From the NCBI GenBank assembly GCA_023489435.1, contig JAMDCA010000020.1, forward strand, positions 35,677 through 99,676: a stretch of 64,000 bases of DNA, given 5' to 3'. Below are positions 44,396 through 53,860 of this stretch, piece after piece (position 1 is the stretch's first letter; each line of letters begins with the position of its first letter). Origin of the DNA: Thermoplasmatota archaeon (GTDB lineage: Archaea > Thermoplasmatota > Thermoplasmata > Thermoplasmatales > Thermoplasmataceae). A model generated the notes under the pieces. The model had not been told where the DNA came from and did no database searches. It saw nothing but the letters and a program-made list of their open reading frames with translations. The position numbers and the translations under genes are program-made.

Positions 44396-44625
44396 CATTC
44401 AGATGCATATGGTAAGGAGGCTGGAATCCTGGCTGTTGATCTTCTCAGAAAACTTGAAAAGGAAAAAAAGCTCTTCCAGATAAGGGGCGAAAACATACAG
44501 GACCAGGTGGAGGAGAAACGCCTGAAGGTTCTTGACATGGAAATGCGCCTCAGGGAAGTGAAAAGCGATCTGCTGCGTTCTCAAGAAATACTCAGTCTTT
44601 TGAGGGAAAATGAAACCGGAGATTA
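44396..44625 (+). CDS. Coiled-coil protein with no standard start codon
   Basis: An open frame of about 76 codons encodes a convincing coiled coil (AVDLLRKLEKEKKLFQIRG, then VEEKRLKVLDMEMRLREV), yet its first ATG is in the middle. An ATG at 44403 lies two bases out of frame at the right distance from a TATA-like ATTTAAAAA (about 44366-44374) for leaderless transcription, and an AAGGAGG at 44414-44420 lies just inside the frame. Either translation starts at a non-ATG codon such as CTG at about 44426, or one frameshift has broken the N-terminus. Its end overlaps the next gene. Confidence 0.45.
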
Positions 44626-44960
44626 GCAAGATACTGGGTGAGCTCTGCAGGCACCTTAACCTTTCATCCGAAGAAATGACGGAAATAAGGGAAAATTTTT
44701 CACTCTATGAAGTGGCAATAGATGGCCTTCTTAAGGTCGCCTCCAAAAACGCGTCACTTATAGGGGAGTTATCAAAGCTTTCTTCTGAAGAAGCTAGAAT
44801 TAATTATGAACTCTATGAGACGTTCATGGCGGTGCATTCCAACTCTGTGGCAATCAGCGGAAACAGAGGCGCCATAAGACTGAGTGGCCAGAGCCTTTCC
44901 AGCGATGTTGAAAGTGCGATTGAGGGACTCCTTGCGAGGTACCTCATGATCAAGTTCTAA
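44610..44960 (+). CDS. Uncharacterised 116-aa helical protein
   Basis: The start overlaps the end of the coiled-coil frame upstream by 16 bases, so coupling is likely. The protein is soluble and helical with no cysteine motif beyond Cys13. No family is recognised. It could work with the coiled-coil protein encoded before it, but only position suggests so. Confidence 0.6.
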   Translation: MKPEISKILGELCRHLNLSSEEMTEIRENFSLYEVAIDGLLKVASKNASLIGELSKLSSEEARINYELYETFMAVHSNSVAISGNRGAIRLSGQSLSSDVESAIEGLLARYLMIKF

Positions 44961-45007
44961 ATGCTGAACGATTAAGGTTTTAAGCCATTCTGCAATGAGG
45001 TTAAGCA

Positions 45008-45256
45008 ATGATTAAAGAGGATCACAGAAACATTTCATGCGGAGGGGACCCGTTTAATTACCTCAAAAGCGTCATGAAAGGGCTGAATATCCAGCTTGAC
45101 GAAGGGCAGGACGCAGAAATTCTGGTTCTCAAAGAAAAGTTCCCTTACTCCAAAGGCACCTACGAAGGGCTGGCTAGAACCACGAAATTATCCCTGGTTG
45201 AAGTCAAGGAATCAGGGCCGGACGTAGAGATATTTGTGAGGAAGCCGAAAGAATAA
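45008..45256 (+). CDS. Small alpha/beta protein, possibly TusA-like
   Basis: The 82-residue protein has ISCGGDPFNYLKSVMKGLNIQLDEG near the N-terminus, where TusA sulphur carriers have a Cys-Pro followed by a helix, and ends with strands VEIFVRKP. The alpha/beta pattern fits TusA, but the cysteine is separated from the proline by three residues rather than being next to it, so the assignment is weak. It follows the previous gene by 47 bases and precedes gyrB. Confidence 0.45.
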   Translation: MIKEDHRNISCGGDPFNYLKSVMKGLNIQLDEGQDAEILVLKEKFPYSKGTYEGLARTTKLSLVEVKESGPDVEIFVRKPKE

Positions 45257-45280
45257 GCTCCCATTCCCTATCTCAAATAA

Positions 45281-45290
45281 ATTTTTATAC
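45281..45290 (+). promoter_or_regulatory. Likely TATA box for the gyrB-gyrA operon
   Basis: The sequence ATTTTTATAC lies about 60 bases before the gyrB ATG at 45348, in an A/T-rich gap after the preceding gene. It would give a transcript with a leader of about 35 bases that includes GGAGAG and a TTG. Confidence 0.45.
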
Positions 45291-45347
45291 AACATGGGAT
45301 AGTGAAGGAGAGAAAATATAGATTTAATTTTGGAAGTGGTAAATTCA

Positions 45348-47288
45348 ATGGAAAATTATGATTCATCGCAGATACAGATTCTAGAAGGACTGAAAGCTGT
45401 TAGAAAAGTGCCAGGAATGTATATTGGCTCAACGGATGAGCGTGGTCTTCACCACCTTGTCTACGAGGTTGTCGACAACAGCGTTGACGAAGCCAACGCC
45501 GGAGTTGCCAAGTACATATATATAACATTATACAAAGATACTTCAATTAGCGTCGAAGATGATGGAAGAGGGATACCTGTTGACATGCACCCGAAATACA
45601 ACAGGCCCGGCCTGGAGATAGTCCTTACAGAACTGCATAGCGGTGCTAAATTTGACAAGAAAGTTTACAAGATCACAGGGGGACTTCATGGAGTGGGTGT
45701 GCATGTGGTTAATGCACTTTCCTCAAGACTCACTGCAATAGTCAAGAAAGGGAACGAAGTTTATTTCGAAACATTCAGACAGGGGGCGCCTGTAACCAAA
45801 CTCGCCTCTATGAAGACTTCTGAGTTCACAAAGAACCCGCCTGAAGACATGAAGAATGTCTCCATCCAGCTGGAAAAGTCTCACGGGACTATTATATGGT
45901 TCTACCCCGACACTGAAATTTTTGAAACAGTGGACTTCTCTTATTCAACCCTGCTTGAGAGAATCAGGGATCTTGCCTTCCTGAATCCGGGCATAAGCAT
46001 AACAATAGAAGACCAGAGGACAGACCAGAAGGAAACTCTCCATTTCGAGGGTGGGCTTTCTGCTTTTGTTGAGTACCTGGGTGAGGGGTACAATTCAGTG
46101 CACAAGGAACCAATTTCCAACAAGGCGGAACTTGAAAACGGTATAGTTGAGTTTGCTTTCCAGTACAATACAGGCGTATCTGAGAGCATTGAGAGTTTCG
46201 TCAACAATATCAATACAATAGAAGGTGGAACCCATGTTGCCGGATTCAGGGCTGGTCTGTCAAGGGCTATACAGGACTATGCCAAGAACAAGAACATGGT
46301 AAAGGGCGTTGAGACTATCACAGGCGAAGATGTAAGGGAAGGCATTGTTGCTGTTCTTCACATCAAAATCGCGGAACCGCAGTTTGAGGGACAGACAAAA
46401 TCAAAACTGGGTAACAGTGAAGCCAGAGGGATGGTGCAGTCGGTTACTGAAACCTACCTCAGGGAGTACTTCGAATCCTACCCGAACATTGCCGATTTAA
46501 TTGTCAAGAGGGCACTGGCTGCGGCGGCTGCCAGGGAAGCATCAAGAAAAGCCAGGGACCTTGTAAGGAGAAAATCCGCCCTTGAGAGTGGTGGGCTTCC
46601 CGGAAAGCTTGCAGACTGTTCTTCCAATGACAGCACCAGGACGGAGCTATACATTGTGGAGGGGAACTCTGCAGGAGGCACCGCAAAGCAGGCCAGGAAC
46701 AGGGATTTCCAGGCTATCCTGCCCCTGAGGGGAAAGATTCTCAATGTGGAAAAGGCAACTGACGTCAAGACCCTTGAGAACGCAATCATTCGGGACTTAA
46801 TCACCGCAATGGGAACAAACATCAAGGAAGACCTTGACCTCACCAAGCTCAGATACGGGAAAATCATCATCATGACAGATGCTGATGTAGATGGGGCACA
46901 TATCCGTACCCTTCTTCTCACATTCTTTTACAGATTCTCAAGGGACCTTATCACCAACGGGAAGATTTTCTTCGCCCAGCCCCCGCTTTTCAGGATTCAG
47001 AAAGGTGAAAAAGTGGAATACGTCTATTCTGAGAAAGACAAGGACAAGGTTGCCTCAAAAATGGGGTCAAATGCAATAACCCAGAGATTCAAGGGTCTGG
47101 GAGAAATGAACCCGGAGCAACTGTGGGACACAACCATGAACCCTGAAACAAGAAGGCTGGTGGAAGTTTCAATCGAGGATGGTGCCTATGCGGACAGGCT
47201 CTTCTCCATACTTATGGGCGACAAGGTTGAGCCGAGAAGGAAATTCATTGAAGAGAATGCCAGGTATGTTACAAACATAGACCTGTGA
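45348..47288 (+). CDS. gyrB: DNA gyrase subunit B
   Basis: GyrB is the ATPase subunit of DNA gyrase. The N-terminal GHKL domain shows VYEVVDNSVDEA, DDGRGIP and GGLHGVGV. The transducer follows, then the TOPRIM domain with VEGNSAGG and MTDADVDGAHI. The C-terminal end has QRFKGLGEMNPEQLW. I use the ATG at 45348; a TTG at 45330 would add six residues. Gyrase in Thermoplasmata is of bacterial descent (established knowledge). gyrA follows after nine bases. Confidence 0.96.
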   Translation: MENYDSSQIQILEGLKAVRKVPGMYIGSTDERGLHHLVYEVVDNSVDEANAGVAKYIYITLYKDTSISVEDDGRGIPVDMHPKYNRPGLEIVLTELHSGAKFDKKVYKITGGLHGVGVHVVNALSSRLTAIVKKGNEVYFETFRQGAPVTKLASMKTSEFTKNPPEDMKNVSIQLEKSHGTIIWFYPDTEIFETVDFSYSTLLERIRDLAFLNPGISITIEDQRTDQKETLHFEGGLSAFVEYLGEGYNSVHKEPISNKAELENGIVEFAFQYNTGVSESIESFVNNINTIEGGTHVAGFRAGLSRAIQDYAKNKNMVKGVETITGEDVREGIVAVLHIKIAEPQFEGQTKSKLGNSEARGMVQSVTETYLREYFESYPNIADLIVKRALAAAAAREASRKARDLVRRKSALESGGLPGKLADCSSNDSTRTELYIVEGNSAGGTAKQARNRDFQAILPLRGKILNVEKATDVKTLENAIIRDLITAMGTNIKEDLDLTKLRYGKIIIMTDADVDGAHIRTLLLTFFYRFSRDLITNGKIFFAQPPLFRIQKGEKVEYVYSEKDKDKVASKMGSNAITQRFKGLGEMNPEQLWDTTMNPETRRLVEVSIEDGAYADRLFSILMGDKVEPRRKFIEENARYVTNIDL

Positions 47289-47297
47289 GGTTAAAAA

Positions 47298-49694
47298 ATG
47301 GAAAAAAGACCTATTGAAAACGAGATCAAACAATCATACTTAGAATACGCCATGAGCGTTATTGTATCGAGGGCTCTCCCGGAAGTTCGGGATGGCCTGA
47401 AACCCGTTCAAAGAAAGATATTGTTTGCCATGAGTGAACTTGGTTTCACCCATGACAAACCGTACAAGAAGTCGGCAAGAATTGTTGGAGAAGCGATGGG
47501 TAAGTATCACCCGCACGGTGACACTGCAATTTATGATGCTCTTGCAAGAATGGCCCAGGACTTCTCATTCAGGTATCCATTGATTGACGGCCAAGGAAAC
47601 TTCGGTTCAATTGATGGGGATTCGCCTGGAGCCATGAGATATACGGAAGCCAGGATGGCAAGGCTTTCAGAGGAAATGCTGGAAGACATTGATAAAAACA
47701 CCGTCCCGTTTATGCTTAACTTCGATGGCTCCCTCGAAGAGCCGGAATACTTCCCGACTAAAGTCCCAAACCTTCTCATAAACGGAAGTTCAGGGATCGC
47801 GGTTGGAATGGCGACCAACATGCCGCCGCACAACCTCAACGAAGTCTGCAGTGCAATTACATACGCACTTGACAACCCGGAATACGAGGTTGAGGACCTC
47901 CTGAAGTTCATAAAGGGTCCGGATTTCCCGGGAGGAGGCATATCATTCTACACTCCTGAGCTGGTAGACGCATACACCAAGGGAAGGGGCAAGGTCATAA
48001 CCCACGGAGAAGTGGATATGAAAGACCCCAAGCTTATCATAATCAAGAGCCTGCCCTACAATGTCAACAAGGCAGTTTTCATCCAGAATGTTGCAGAACA
48101 GGTGAAGAATGAGGTTCTCAAAGGCATAACCGATATCCGGGATGAAAGCGACAGGACGGGTATGCGCGTAGTCATAAAGGTGAGGGATGAGGACATGAAA
48201 AACCTCATACTGAACCAGCTTTACGAGCACACTGAACTTGAATCATCATTCGGAATCATCAACCTGGTCCTGGTTAATAACCAGCCCAAGACCCTTAACC
48301 TCAAGGGAATGGTACAGACATTCATTGACCACAGGCTTGAGGTTATTGTCAAAAGGTCTGAATTTGACCTCAAGAAACTCAGGGAAAGGGAACACATACT
48401 CCTGGGGCTTGCAAAGGCCCTTGAGGATATAGACAGGGTCATAGAAATCATCAGGAAAGCAAAGGACGTACCGGAGGCAAGGGCCAAACTGATGAAGGCA
48501 TTTGAGCTTGATGAATTGCAGACCAATGCTATCCTCGACCTGAGGTTGCAGAAACTCACAACTCTTGAAGTTTCAAAAGTTCTGGAAGAACTTGCTGAGG
48601 TCAGGACAAAGATTGCATCTTTTGAAGATCTTTTATCAGACGAGGGCAAGAGGAAGGGGATAATCAAGGAGGAAATGGTTATCCTGACCAAGAAGTACGG
48701 TGACAAGAGAAGGACCAAGATCACTTACAAGCAGGTGAAAGGCAGATCGATTGAAGATCTCATACCAAGGGAGGACGATGTCCTGATCCTAAGTGAAGGA
48801 AACCTTCTCAAGAGAGTCTCACTGGAAGAATATCGTGCACAGCGCCGTGGAGGCAAGGGAATCATAACCTCCACAAGAAAGGAGGACAGCATCAAGAGCA
48901 TTGTTTCATGCAGTTCCCATGATGACATCTTCTTCTTCACAAATACTGGAAGGGTGCTGAAGTCAAAGGCGTACGAGATCGAAAAGAAGAACAGGAAATC
49001 AGTGGGCGTTACAGCTTCCACATATCTGTCTTTGTCAGAAGGGGAGACTGTCAAACAGATCATGAAATCTCCGGAGAACAAGAAATCCGATCTTGTGATA
49101 ATAACCAGGAATGGCTTCATCAAGAAGACTTCAGCAATCAACCTATTCAACATGAGGGCTTCAGGACTCAAGATCATCGCCCTATCGGAGGATGACGAGG
49201 TTGTTGCAGTTGAATCAACCAGTGGCGGCAAGAATATCGTTGTCATTTCAAACCAGGGCAAGGGTGCTGTTTTCAAGCTCACTGAGGTCAGGGGAACTGG
49301 CCGGTCATCCAGAGGAGTAAGGGCAATGCGCCTGAAGGACGGCGACTACCTGATCACTGGATTCATAGCTGAAGATGACCAGGAAATCCTCACAATATCA
49401 GAGTTTGGAATTGGAAAGAGGACTCCGCTGGCAGAATTCTCCGTCCATCACAGGGGTTCTTCCGGAATACTGGTGTTTAAAAAGTCGGAAAGGACCGGGA
49501 GGCTTGTAAAAGCCATACCAGTGGGAAGGGATGATGACATCATGGTTGTGACCAAGAACGAGAAGACCATCAGGCTCAAAGTCAGCGGCATCAAGAGCCA
49601 GGCCAGGGTAACCTCCGGGGTAAAACTTATTGATGTTGGAGATGGAGACTGGGTTCTTGAAGTCTCAAGAGTTGAAGGATCAGATGATGAGTGA
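47298..49694 (+). CDS. gyrA: DNA gyrase subunit A
   Basis: GyrA cuts and rejoins DNA and wraps it through its C-terminal domain. The active-site Tyr115 lies in RYTEARM. The GyrA box is present in the form RRGGKG in the C-terminal domain, so the enzyme should supercoil rather than act like topoisomerase IV. The C-terminal domain has six repeat-like blades ending about residue 795. At 798 residues it is normal. The stop overlaps the start of the next gene. Confidence 0.96.
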   Translation: MEKRPIENEIKQSYLEYAMSVIVSRALPEVRDGLKPVQRKILFAMSELGFTHDKPYKKSARIVGEAMGKYHPHGDTAIYDALARMAQDFSFRYPLIDGQGNFGSIDGDSPGAMRYTEARMARLSEEMLEDIDKNTVPFMLNFDGSLEEPEYFPTKVPNLLINGSSGIAVGMATNMPPHNLNEVCSAITYALDNPEYEVEDLLKFIKGPDFPGGGISFYTPELVDAYTKGRGKVITHGEVDMKDPKLIIIKSLPYNVNKAVFIQNVAEQVKNEVLKGITDIRDESDRTGMRVVIKVRDEDMKNLILNQLYEHTELESSFGIINLVLVNNQPKTLNLKGMVQTFIDHRLEVIVKRSEFDLKKLREREHILLGLAKALEDIDRVIEIIRKAKDVPEARAKLMKAFELDELQTNAILDLRLQKLTTLEVSKVLEELAEVRTKIASFEDLLSDEGKRKGIIKEEMVILTKKYGDKRRTKITYKQVKGRSIEDLIPREDDVLILSEGNLLKRVSLEEYRAQRRGGKGIITSTRKEDSIKSIVSCSSHDDIFFFTNTGRVLKSKAYEIEKKNRKSVGVTASTYLSLSEGETVKQIMKSPENKKSDLVIITRNGFIKKTSAINLFNMRASGLKIIALSEDDEVVAVESTSGGKNIVVISNQGKGAVFKLTEVRGTGRSSRGVRAMRLKDGDYLITGFIAEDDQEILTISEFGIGKRTPLAEFSVHHRGSSGILVFKKSERTGRLVKAIPVGRDDDIMVVTKNEKTIRLKVSGIKSQARVTSGVKLIDVGDGDWVLEVSRVEGSDDE

Positions 49695-50700
49695 AAACTT
49701 GAAGGTGGCAGTACTTGGCCTTGGCAACGTGGGCCAGAATTTCATCAGGATCCTTTCTGATAGCGCAGTTCACATAAGGGATTCCTGCGGAAGCGACATT
49801 GAGATTGCCTTCGTGGCAGATTCCACGGGGATCGTGAAAGTTGATCCCGGACGAACTTACGCAAACATACTGCTTGCGAAACGCGCACAAAACATCCAGA
49901 GCCTTGGGGAACCAGCCACAATTGAACAGGTTCTCGATTCAGGCATCGATGCCATAATAGATGTTTCGTCAGCCTCCAAGGACGGAAACAGGGAACTGGA
50001 AATCTTCCGAGCAGCAATAGACAGGGGGATCAACATTGTTACAGCCAACAAGTCTCCGCTAGCCCTGCACTGGACGGATATTGTACCCTATGCCAGGGAC
50101 AGGAACGTCAGAGTCCTATTCGAAGCAACCGTTGCAGGGGGGGTGCCTCTGTTCAATTTTGCCAAGTACAGTTGCGCCCCATCTAGAATCATAAAATTCA
50201 GGGGAATAGTCAGCCTTACAGCCAACTTTGTGCTCAAGATGATGCACTCTGGCACATCATTTGAGGAAGCCGTCAAAAAAGCACAGGAAATGGGAGTGGC
50301 AGAAACAGATTATACTGATGACACTTCCGGCCTTGATGGGGCCAGAAAGACAGTGATCCTTGCAAATGCGCTATTTGACAGAGGGTACAGCCTGAAGGAC
50401 ATAAAATATTCAGGAATTCCTGAAGTCGACCTCTCTGCGTTAGCATCGGAAGGAGACAGGCTGAGGCTCTTTACTTCAATAACCTCCGAGGAAGAAACAC
50501 TTGAGATAAGCACCGGTTTTGGCCTTCTCGATCAGGGTGACTTTCTTCTTTCCCTGGGAGAATCCGCACTCGGTTATGAAATTGAGTCTGACAACAATGG
50601 TGTATTGAGGGTTTCAAGCGCGCATGATGGTCCTAGAGAAACAGCTGCTGCTGTTGTTAATGACGTCATGATCCTTGCCAGGGAAAGAAAGGTGCACTGA
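49687..50700 (+). CDS. Homoserine dehydrogenase family protein (second copy)
   Basis: The Rossmann loop is GLGNVGQN, followed by [12 protein letters not shown] with the conserved lysine, and [25 protein letters not shown], which matches the family segment ADPTxDVxGxDxxxK of the first copy only loosely. Homoserine dehydrogenase is the best guess but a different substrate is possible. The ATG at 49687 overlaps the gyrA stop, so it is co-transcribed with gyrase, which is an unusual partner. The other copy at 23085-24050 is much closer to classic enzymes. Confidence 0.78.
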   Translation: MSENLKVAVLGLGNVGQNFIRILSDSAVHIRDSCGSDIEIAFVADSTGIVKVDPGRTYANILLAKRAQNIQSLGEPATIEQVLDSGIDAIIDVSSASKDGNRELEIFRAAIDRGINIVTANKSPLALHWTDIVPYARDRNVRVLFEATVAGGVPLFNFAKYSCAPSRIIKFRGIVSLTANFVLKMMHSGTSFEEAVKKAQEMGVAETDYTDDTSGLDGARKTVILANALFDRGYSLKDIKYSGIPEVDLSALASEGDRLRLFTSITSEEETLEISTGFGLLDQGDFLLSLGESALGYEIESDNNGVLRVSSAHDGPRETAAAVVNDVMILARERKVH

Positions 50701-50725
50701 GATCTAGAGAAAATTTTACAGCAAT

Positions 50726-51712
50726 GTGAGATACAGGTGTACCTTGACCAAAGTAATCAGGCATGAAGTTCCAATTGCAATAAGGGCACTCAAGACTGCA
50801 AATATCTATGAAATTAACAATGACACCCACATACTTGTTGACACAGGTATGTCTCCTGCTTCACTGGAATTCCTGTTGGGCAGGGGTGTAGATTTTTCAA
50901 AGATTGATCTCGTGGTTCTTACACACCTGCATGTGGATCACATCGGCGGAGCACAGGCTATCAGGGAAAAGTACGGCATTCCAATAGCAATGGGAAGGAA
51001 TGATGCATTAAGGATAAGGAAAATCCAGGAAGACAAAGATGGATTTGGAAAATTCCTGTCAACCCAGCTTGCCCAAAACGGTACCCCTGGAGATATCCGT
51101 TCGAAGATTGTTGACAGGCACTCAGTCCTGGACAACATGTCGCTTTACCACGACATCGATCTGGACAGGGAACTCCACGGAGGGGAAAAAATCGGCAGTG
51201 ATATTGAAATAATAGACAACCCCGGCCATTCACCCGGCTCAATTTCTATTCTCATTCACGGGTTAAATTATCTTTTTACCGGTGATCATTTACTCCCCGG
51301 TATTACACCAAATATCAGTTTTTATGACGAGGAGTCTGATATGCTCGGGCTTTACATCGAAAGCCTGAAGGAAACCCTCAAAATCAATGCCAAAGAAATT
51401 TTTCCGGGGCATCGGGATCCTTTCAGTTATGGAAACACCAGGATTTCGGAAATTATTAACCATCACCTGGAAAGGCTCAAGGAAATACTCTCAGTTTCTG
51501 GAAATTGGACCAACGCGTTTGAAGTGGCTTCGCACATTAGATGGAGCAAGGGGCGGACGCTCGACTCCATGAATCTCATGGAAATGAACTTCGCAATTGG
51601 CGAAGCAATTTCCCATATCAGGCATCTTGATGCAATGGGAATGATGGAGAAGAGGGAAATATCTGGTGTAACAAGTTACAGGTCTGCGGGCAAGATGCTT
51701 AATTCCTTGTAG
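50726..51712 (+). CDS. Metallo-beta-lactamase fold hydrolase
   Basis: The motif HLHVDH (67-72) with downstream PGHSPGS and FTGDH is the di-metal site of the MBL fold. FPGHRDP near residue 229 supplies the last histidine. The C-terminal 90 residues form a winged-helix-like part with SHIRW and SHIRHLDAMG, as in the LACTB2/RNase-like and hydroxyacylglutathione hydrolase-like subfamilies. The start is GTG. Substrate unknown. It converges with the aldo/keto reductase gene, with 37 bases overlapping. Confidence 0.85.
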   Translation: MRYRCTLTKVIRHEVPIAIRALKTANIYEINNDTHILVDTGMSPASLEFLLGRGVDFSKIDLVVLTHLHVDHIGGAQAIREKYGIPIAMGRNDALRIRKIQEDKDGFGKFLSTQLAQNGTPGDIRSKIVDRHSVLDNMSLYHDIDLDRELHGGEKIGSDIEIIDNPGHSPGSISILIHGLNYLFTGDHLLPGITPNISFYDEESDMLGLYIESLKETLKINAKEIFPGHRDPFSYGNTRISEIINHHLERLKEILSVSGNWTNAFEVASHIRWSKGRTLDSMNLMEMNFAIGEAISHIRHLDAMGMMEKREISGVTSYRSAGKMLNSL

Positions 51713-52488
51713 TCTTCAGGCTTCAAGGTGATTTTTGCTGCTGTCAGAAGTTCATCAATGTGGGCTGGATTTGAAGACTTTGGAATGGCAAAAGCTTTTT
51801 CCATAACATATCTCAATGACATCTGGACCGGCGTAACTCCGTACTTCTCTGCCATTACGGCAAGTTTCTGGTATTTTGCGGTTTTCCCCCTCATGATGGG
51901 TGTATAAGCAATCACATCAATTCCATTTTCTTCACAGAAAGGGATTAGCTCATTTTCAGCATCCCTATTGCTGTAATTGTATTCAATCTGGTTTGCACAG
52001 ATTCTTGTGCGTTCTGTGGCGTCCATTGCTTCTTTTAGTTGGGATAAGCTGAAATTGCTTACACCAATATTTTTTGTCAATCCGGAGGAGACAAGTTCTT
52101 CCATTGCTGTTATGGTCTCCTTAATTGGGACGTTTGGATTGGGCCAGTGAATCAGATAAAGGTCTATGTAATTTGTTCCAAGCCTGGCAGCACTCTTCCT
52201 GGCAGAATCTAATAGGGCATCATGGGTGAGGTGGTCATTCCAGACTTTTGAAATGATGAATATATTCTTTCGGTCATATGTAGAAATGGCTTTGCCAACA
52301 ATTTCCTCTGAGTGGCCGCCGGCGTACATTTCTGCTGTATCTATTACATTAATTCCACTGTCAATGGCATATCTTATGGCCATAATACTTTCAGTGTCAT
52401 GCCCGTAATCAGGAGTTTGTCCCCCACCCATTTTCCAGGTACCCAACCCAAAGCTTGACACTTTCCTGCTGCACAGGGTATTCTTCAT
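51676..52488 (-). CDS. Aldo/keto reductase
   Basis: The 270-residue TIM-barrel enzyme has the catalytic tetrad Asp50 (NVIDTAEMY), Tyr55, Lys81 (SKVW) and His114 (LIHWP). The NADPH-binding end with PKSSNPAHI is typical. Substrate unknown; a role in detoxifying aldehydes is common for the family. It forms a probable minus-strand unit of its own. Confidence 0.92.
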   Translation of the reverse strand: MKNTLCSRKVSSFGLGTWKMGGGQTPDYGHDTESIMAIRYAIDSGINVIDTAEMYAGGHSEEIVGKAISTYDRKNIFIISKVWNDHLTHDALLDSARKSAARLGTNYIDLYLIHWPNPNVPIKETITAMEELVSSGLTKNIGVSNFSLSQLKEAMDATERTRICANQIEYNYSNRDAENELIPFCEENGIDVIAYTPIMRGKTAKYQKLAVMAEKYGVTPVQMSLRYVMEKAFAIPKSSNPAHIDELLTAAKITLKPEDYKELSILPADL

Positions 52489-52529
52489 GCCCCTGAATGA
52501 ATGGACACCTAAAAAAAGTTCAGTTTTGT

Positions 52530-52790
52530 CTATGTTCCATCAGTTTCCAGATAGGAATGGTCAGGAAGGCTTTTTATGTTCAGATTAGGGTGCTCAGCTT
52601 GCCATTTTTCAAGGGATTCCTTTCCATCCAGCTGAATCGGATCAAAGTTAGTAGAGCCGCAACTGGGGCATGTCATTCTCAGTTCGTTGAATATATGTGG
52701 TTTGAACAGATCTGTAGCCACAAAGATGTGTTCGAATTCAGTACTGCAGTTCTTGCATTTGATTTTCCACTTGTGCACTTTCTTTTCCAT
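52530..52790 (-). CDS. Small zinc-ribbon protein
   Basis: The 86-residue protein has Cys12-x2-Cys15 and Cys41-x2-Cys44 (CPSCGS), a widely spaced zinc ribbon. The remaining C-terminal part is polar. Such small proteins often bind nucleic acid or a larger enzyme; no partner is evident. It precedes the aldo/keto reductase gene on the same strand by about 40 bases and may be co-transcribed. Confidence 0.7.
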   Translation of the reverse strand: MEKKVHKWKIKCKNCSTEFEHIFVATDLFKPHIFNELRMTCPSCGSTNFDPIQLDGKESLEKWQAEHPNLNIKSLPDHSYLETDGT

Positions 52791-52872
52791 GGAATTTGAT
52801 CTTCTTATGGCATAACTAACTTTGCGACCTGACCTGCAAAATAATTATCTAAAACCTTAGGGTATTGCCCTT

Positions 52873-53481
52873 GTGTACAATCCTAAGCCATTTCCCGTAA
52901 ATGATACAGAGAGACTTGTCAAATTCGCCAGGGAGCACAATTTTGGGCACTTTATTTCATCCGACAACGGAGAATCCCAAGTGGCCTCCATTCCGTTGCT
53001 AATAGATGATGAATTTAAGAGAATTCGTGGACATATTGCGCTGGCCAATGGAATATGGAAAGAGCAGGAAGGCAAGAATGTACTTGTTCTATTCACCGGA
53101 CCAAATCATTACATTTCACCGGGATGGTATGAAGAGGTTCACGCCGTTCCCACATGGAATTATGTCAGCGTTGTCGCATCGGGCACATTAAGGATAGTGA
53201 AGGAAACGGAGAAAAAGATAGAAATTCTTGACGAACTGACTCTGTTCCATGAGCAGCGTTTGGGCCGTAACTGGTGGGCTGACTGGAGTGATCCGGAATT
53301 CATTGGTATGCTCAAGGCTATCGTTGCCTTTGAAATTGAAGTAACGCAAGTTGAAGGAAAATGGAAACTCAGTCAGAACCACCCAAAGGAAAATTGCTAC
53401 AATGTTATTAGGAATCTTAAGGCCCTTGGAACTCCAGAATCAATGAAAATTGCGGAAATGATGGACTCTGTATGGGTATAA
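52873..53481 (+). CDS. PaiB-type FMN-binding protein
   Basis: The family, named for Bacillus PaiB, has an FMN-binding split barrel. Diagnostic pieces are MYNPKPFPVND at the start, HIALANGIWKE, FTGPNHYISPGWY and VPTWNYVSVVASG, and the last third with LSQNHPKENCYNVI. The start is GTG. Whether it acts as a regulator or an enzyme is not known. It is monocistronic. Confidence 0.88.
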   Translation: MYNPKPFPVNDTERLVKFAREHNFGHFISSDNGESQVASIPLLIDDEFKRIRGHIALANGIWKEQEGKNVLVLFTGPNHYISPGWYEEVHAVPTWNYVSVVASGTLRIVKETEKKIEILDELTLFHEQRLGRNWWADWSDPEFIGMLKAIVAFEIEVTQVEGKWKLSQNHPKENCYNVIRNLKALGTPESMKIAEMMDSVWV

Positions 53482-53566
53482 TCCTTACACAGCCAATCAA
53501 TGAAGCTCATTTTCTCATTTGTCAGACAGACGAAAAACGAGATATTCCGGGTTTTTCTGTTGATTC

Positions 53567-53734
53567 ATGGAATTTCCAGCAAAAGTGGGAAAAAAGTATG
53601 TCATACAGATTCCAAAGAACATCAGGGATTTTGAGGAAATAGCAGAAGGCGACGCAGTTGTGGTAACGCTTCAGAAGAAGGATAGCATTGAAAGGGCCAA
53701 AGTCAGGCTTGAGAGCGTTTGGGCCAGAATGTAA
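53567..53734 (+). CDS. AbrB/SpoVT-like small protein
   Basis: This 55-residue gene has KVGKKYVIQIPKNIRDFEEIAEGDAVVVTLQ, the swapped-hairpin AbrB pattern in which the first strand is followed by IPK and then GD-hydrophobic. Such proteins are DNA-binding regulators or antitoxins. The tail is short and charged. No toxin gene is recognised beside it. It lies just left of the IS110 element, and a second AbrB-like gene lies to the right of that element. Confidence 0.6.
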   Translation: MEFPAKVGKKYVIQIPKNIRDFEEIAEGDAVVVTLQKKDSIERAKVRLESVWARM

Positions 53735-53820
53735 CTTATTCTCATAGTTCCATGAATACAAAGAAAACTTCATGGCTTTAATCCGCTTGAGACACCTATA
53801 TTAGATTAACGGTGGGTCAA

Positions 53821-53858
53821 GGGAGGTGAGGATAGCCCGTTTTCAGACCTCCCGGGCT
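53821..53858. other. Potential H-type pseudoknot at the IS110 3' end
   Basis: Two stems interlock: GGGAGGT (53821-53827) with ACCTCCC (53847-53853), and AGCCC (53834-53838) with GGGCT (53854-53858). The second stem's 5' half lies in the loop of the first. It ends two bases before the stop codon of the transposase (minus strand). It could be the structured terminus of the element or an RNA fold in the transposase 3' end. Confidence 0.45.
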
Positions 53859-53860
53859 GT

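Noticed and set aside
44399-44629. 76-codon minus-strand frame
   Set aside because: It is the shadow of the coiled-coil frame on the plus strand; its Phe/Leu-rich sequence reflects reversed Lys/Glu codons.
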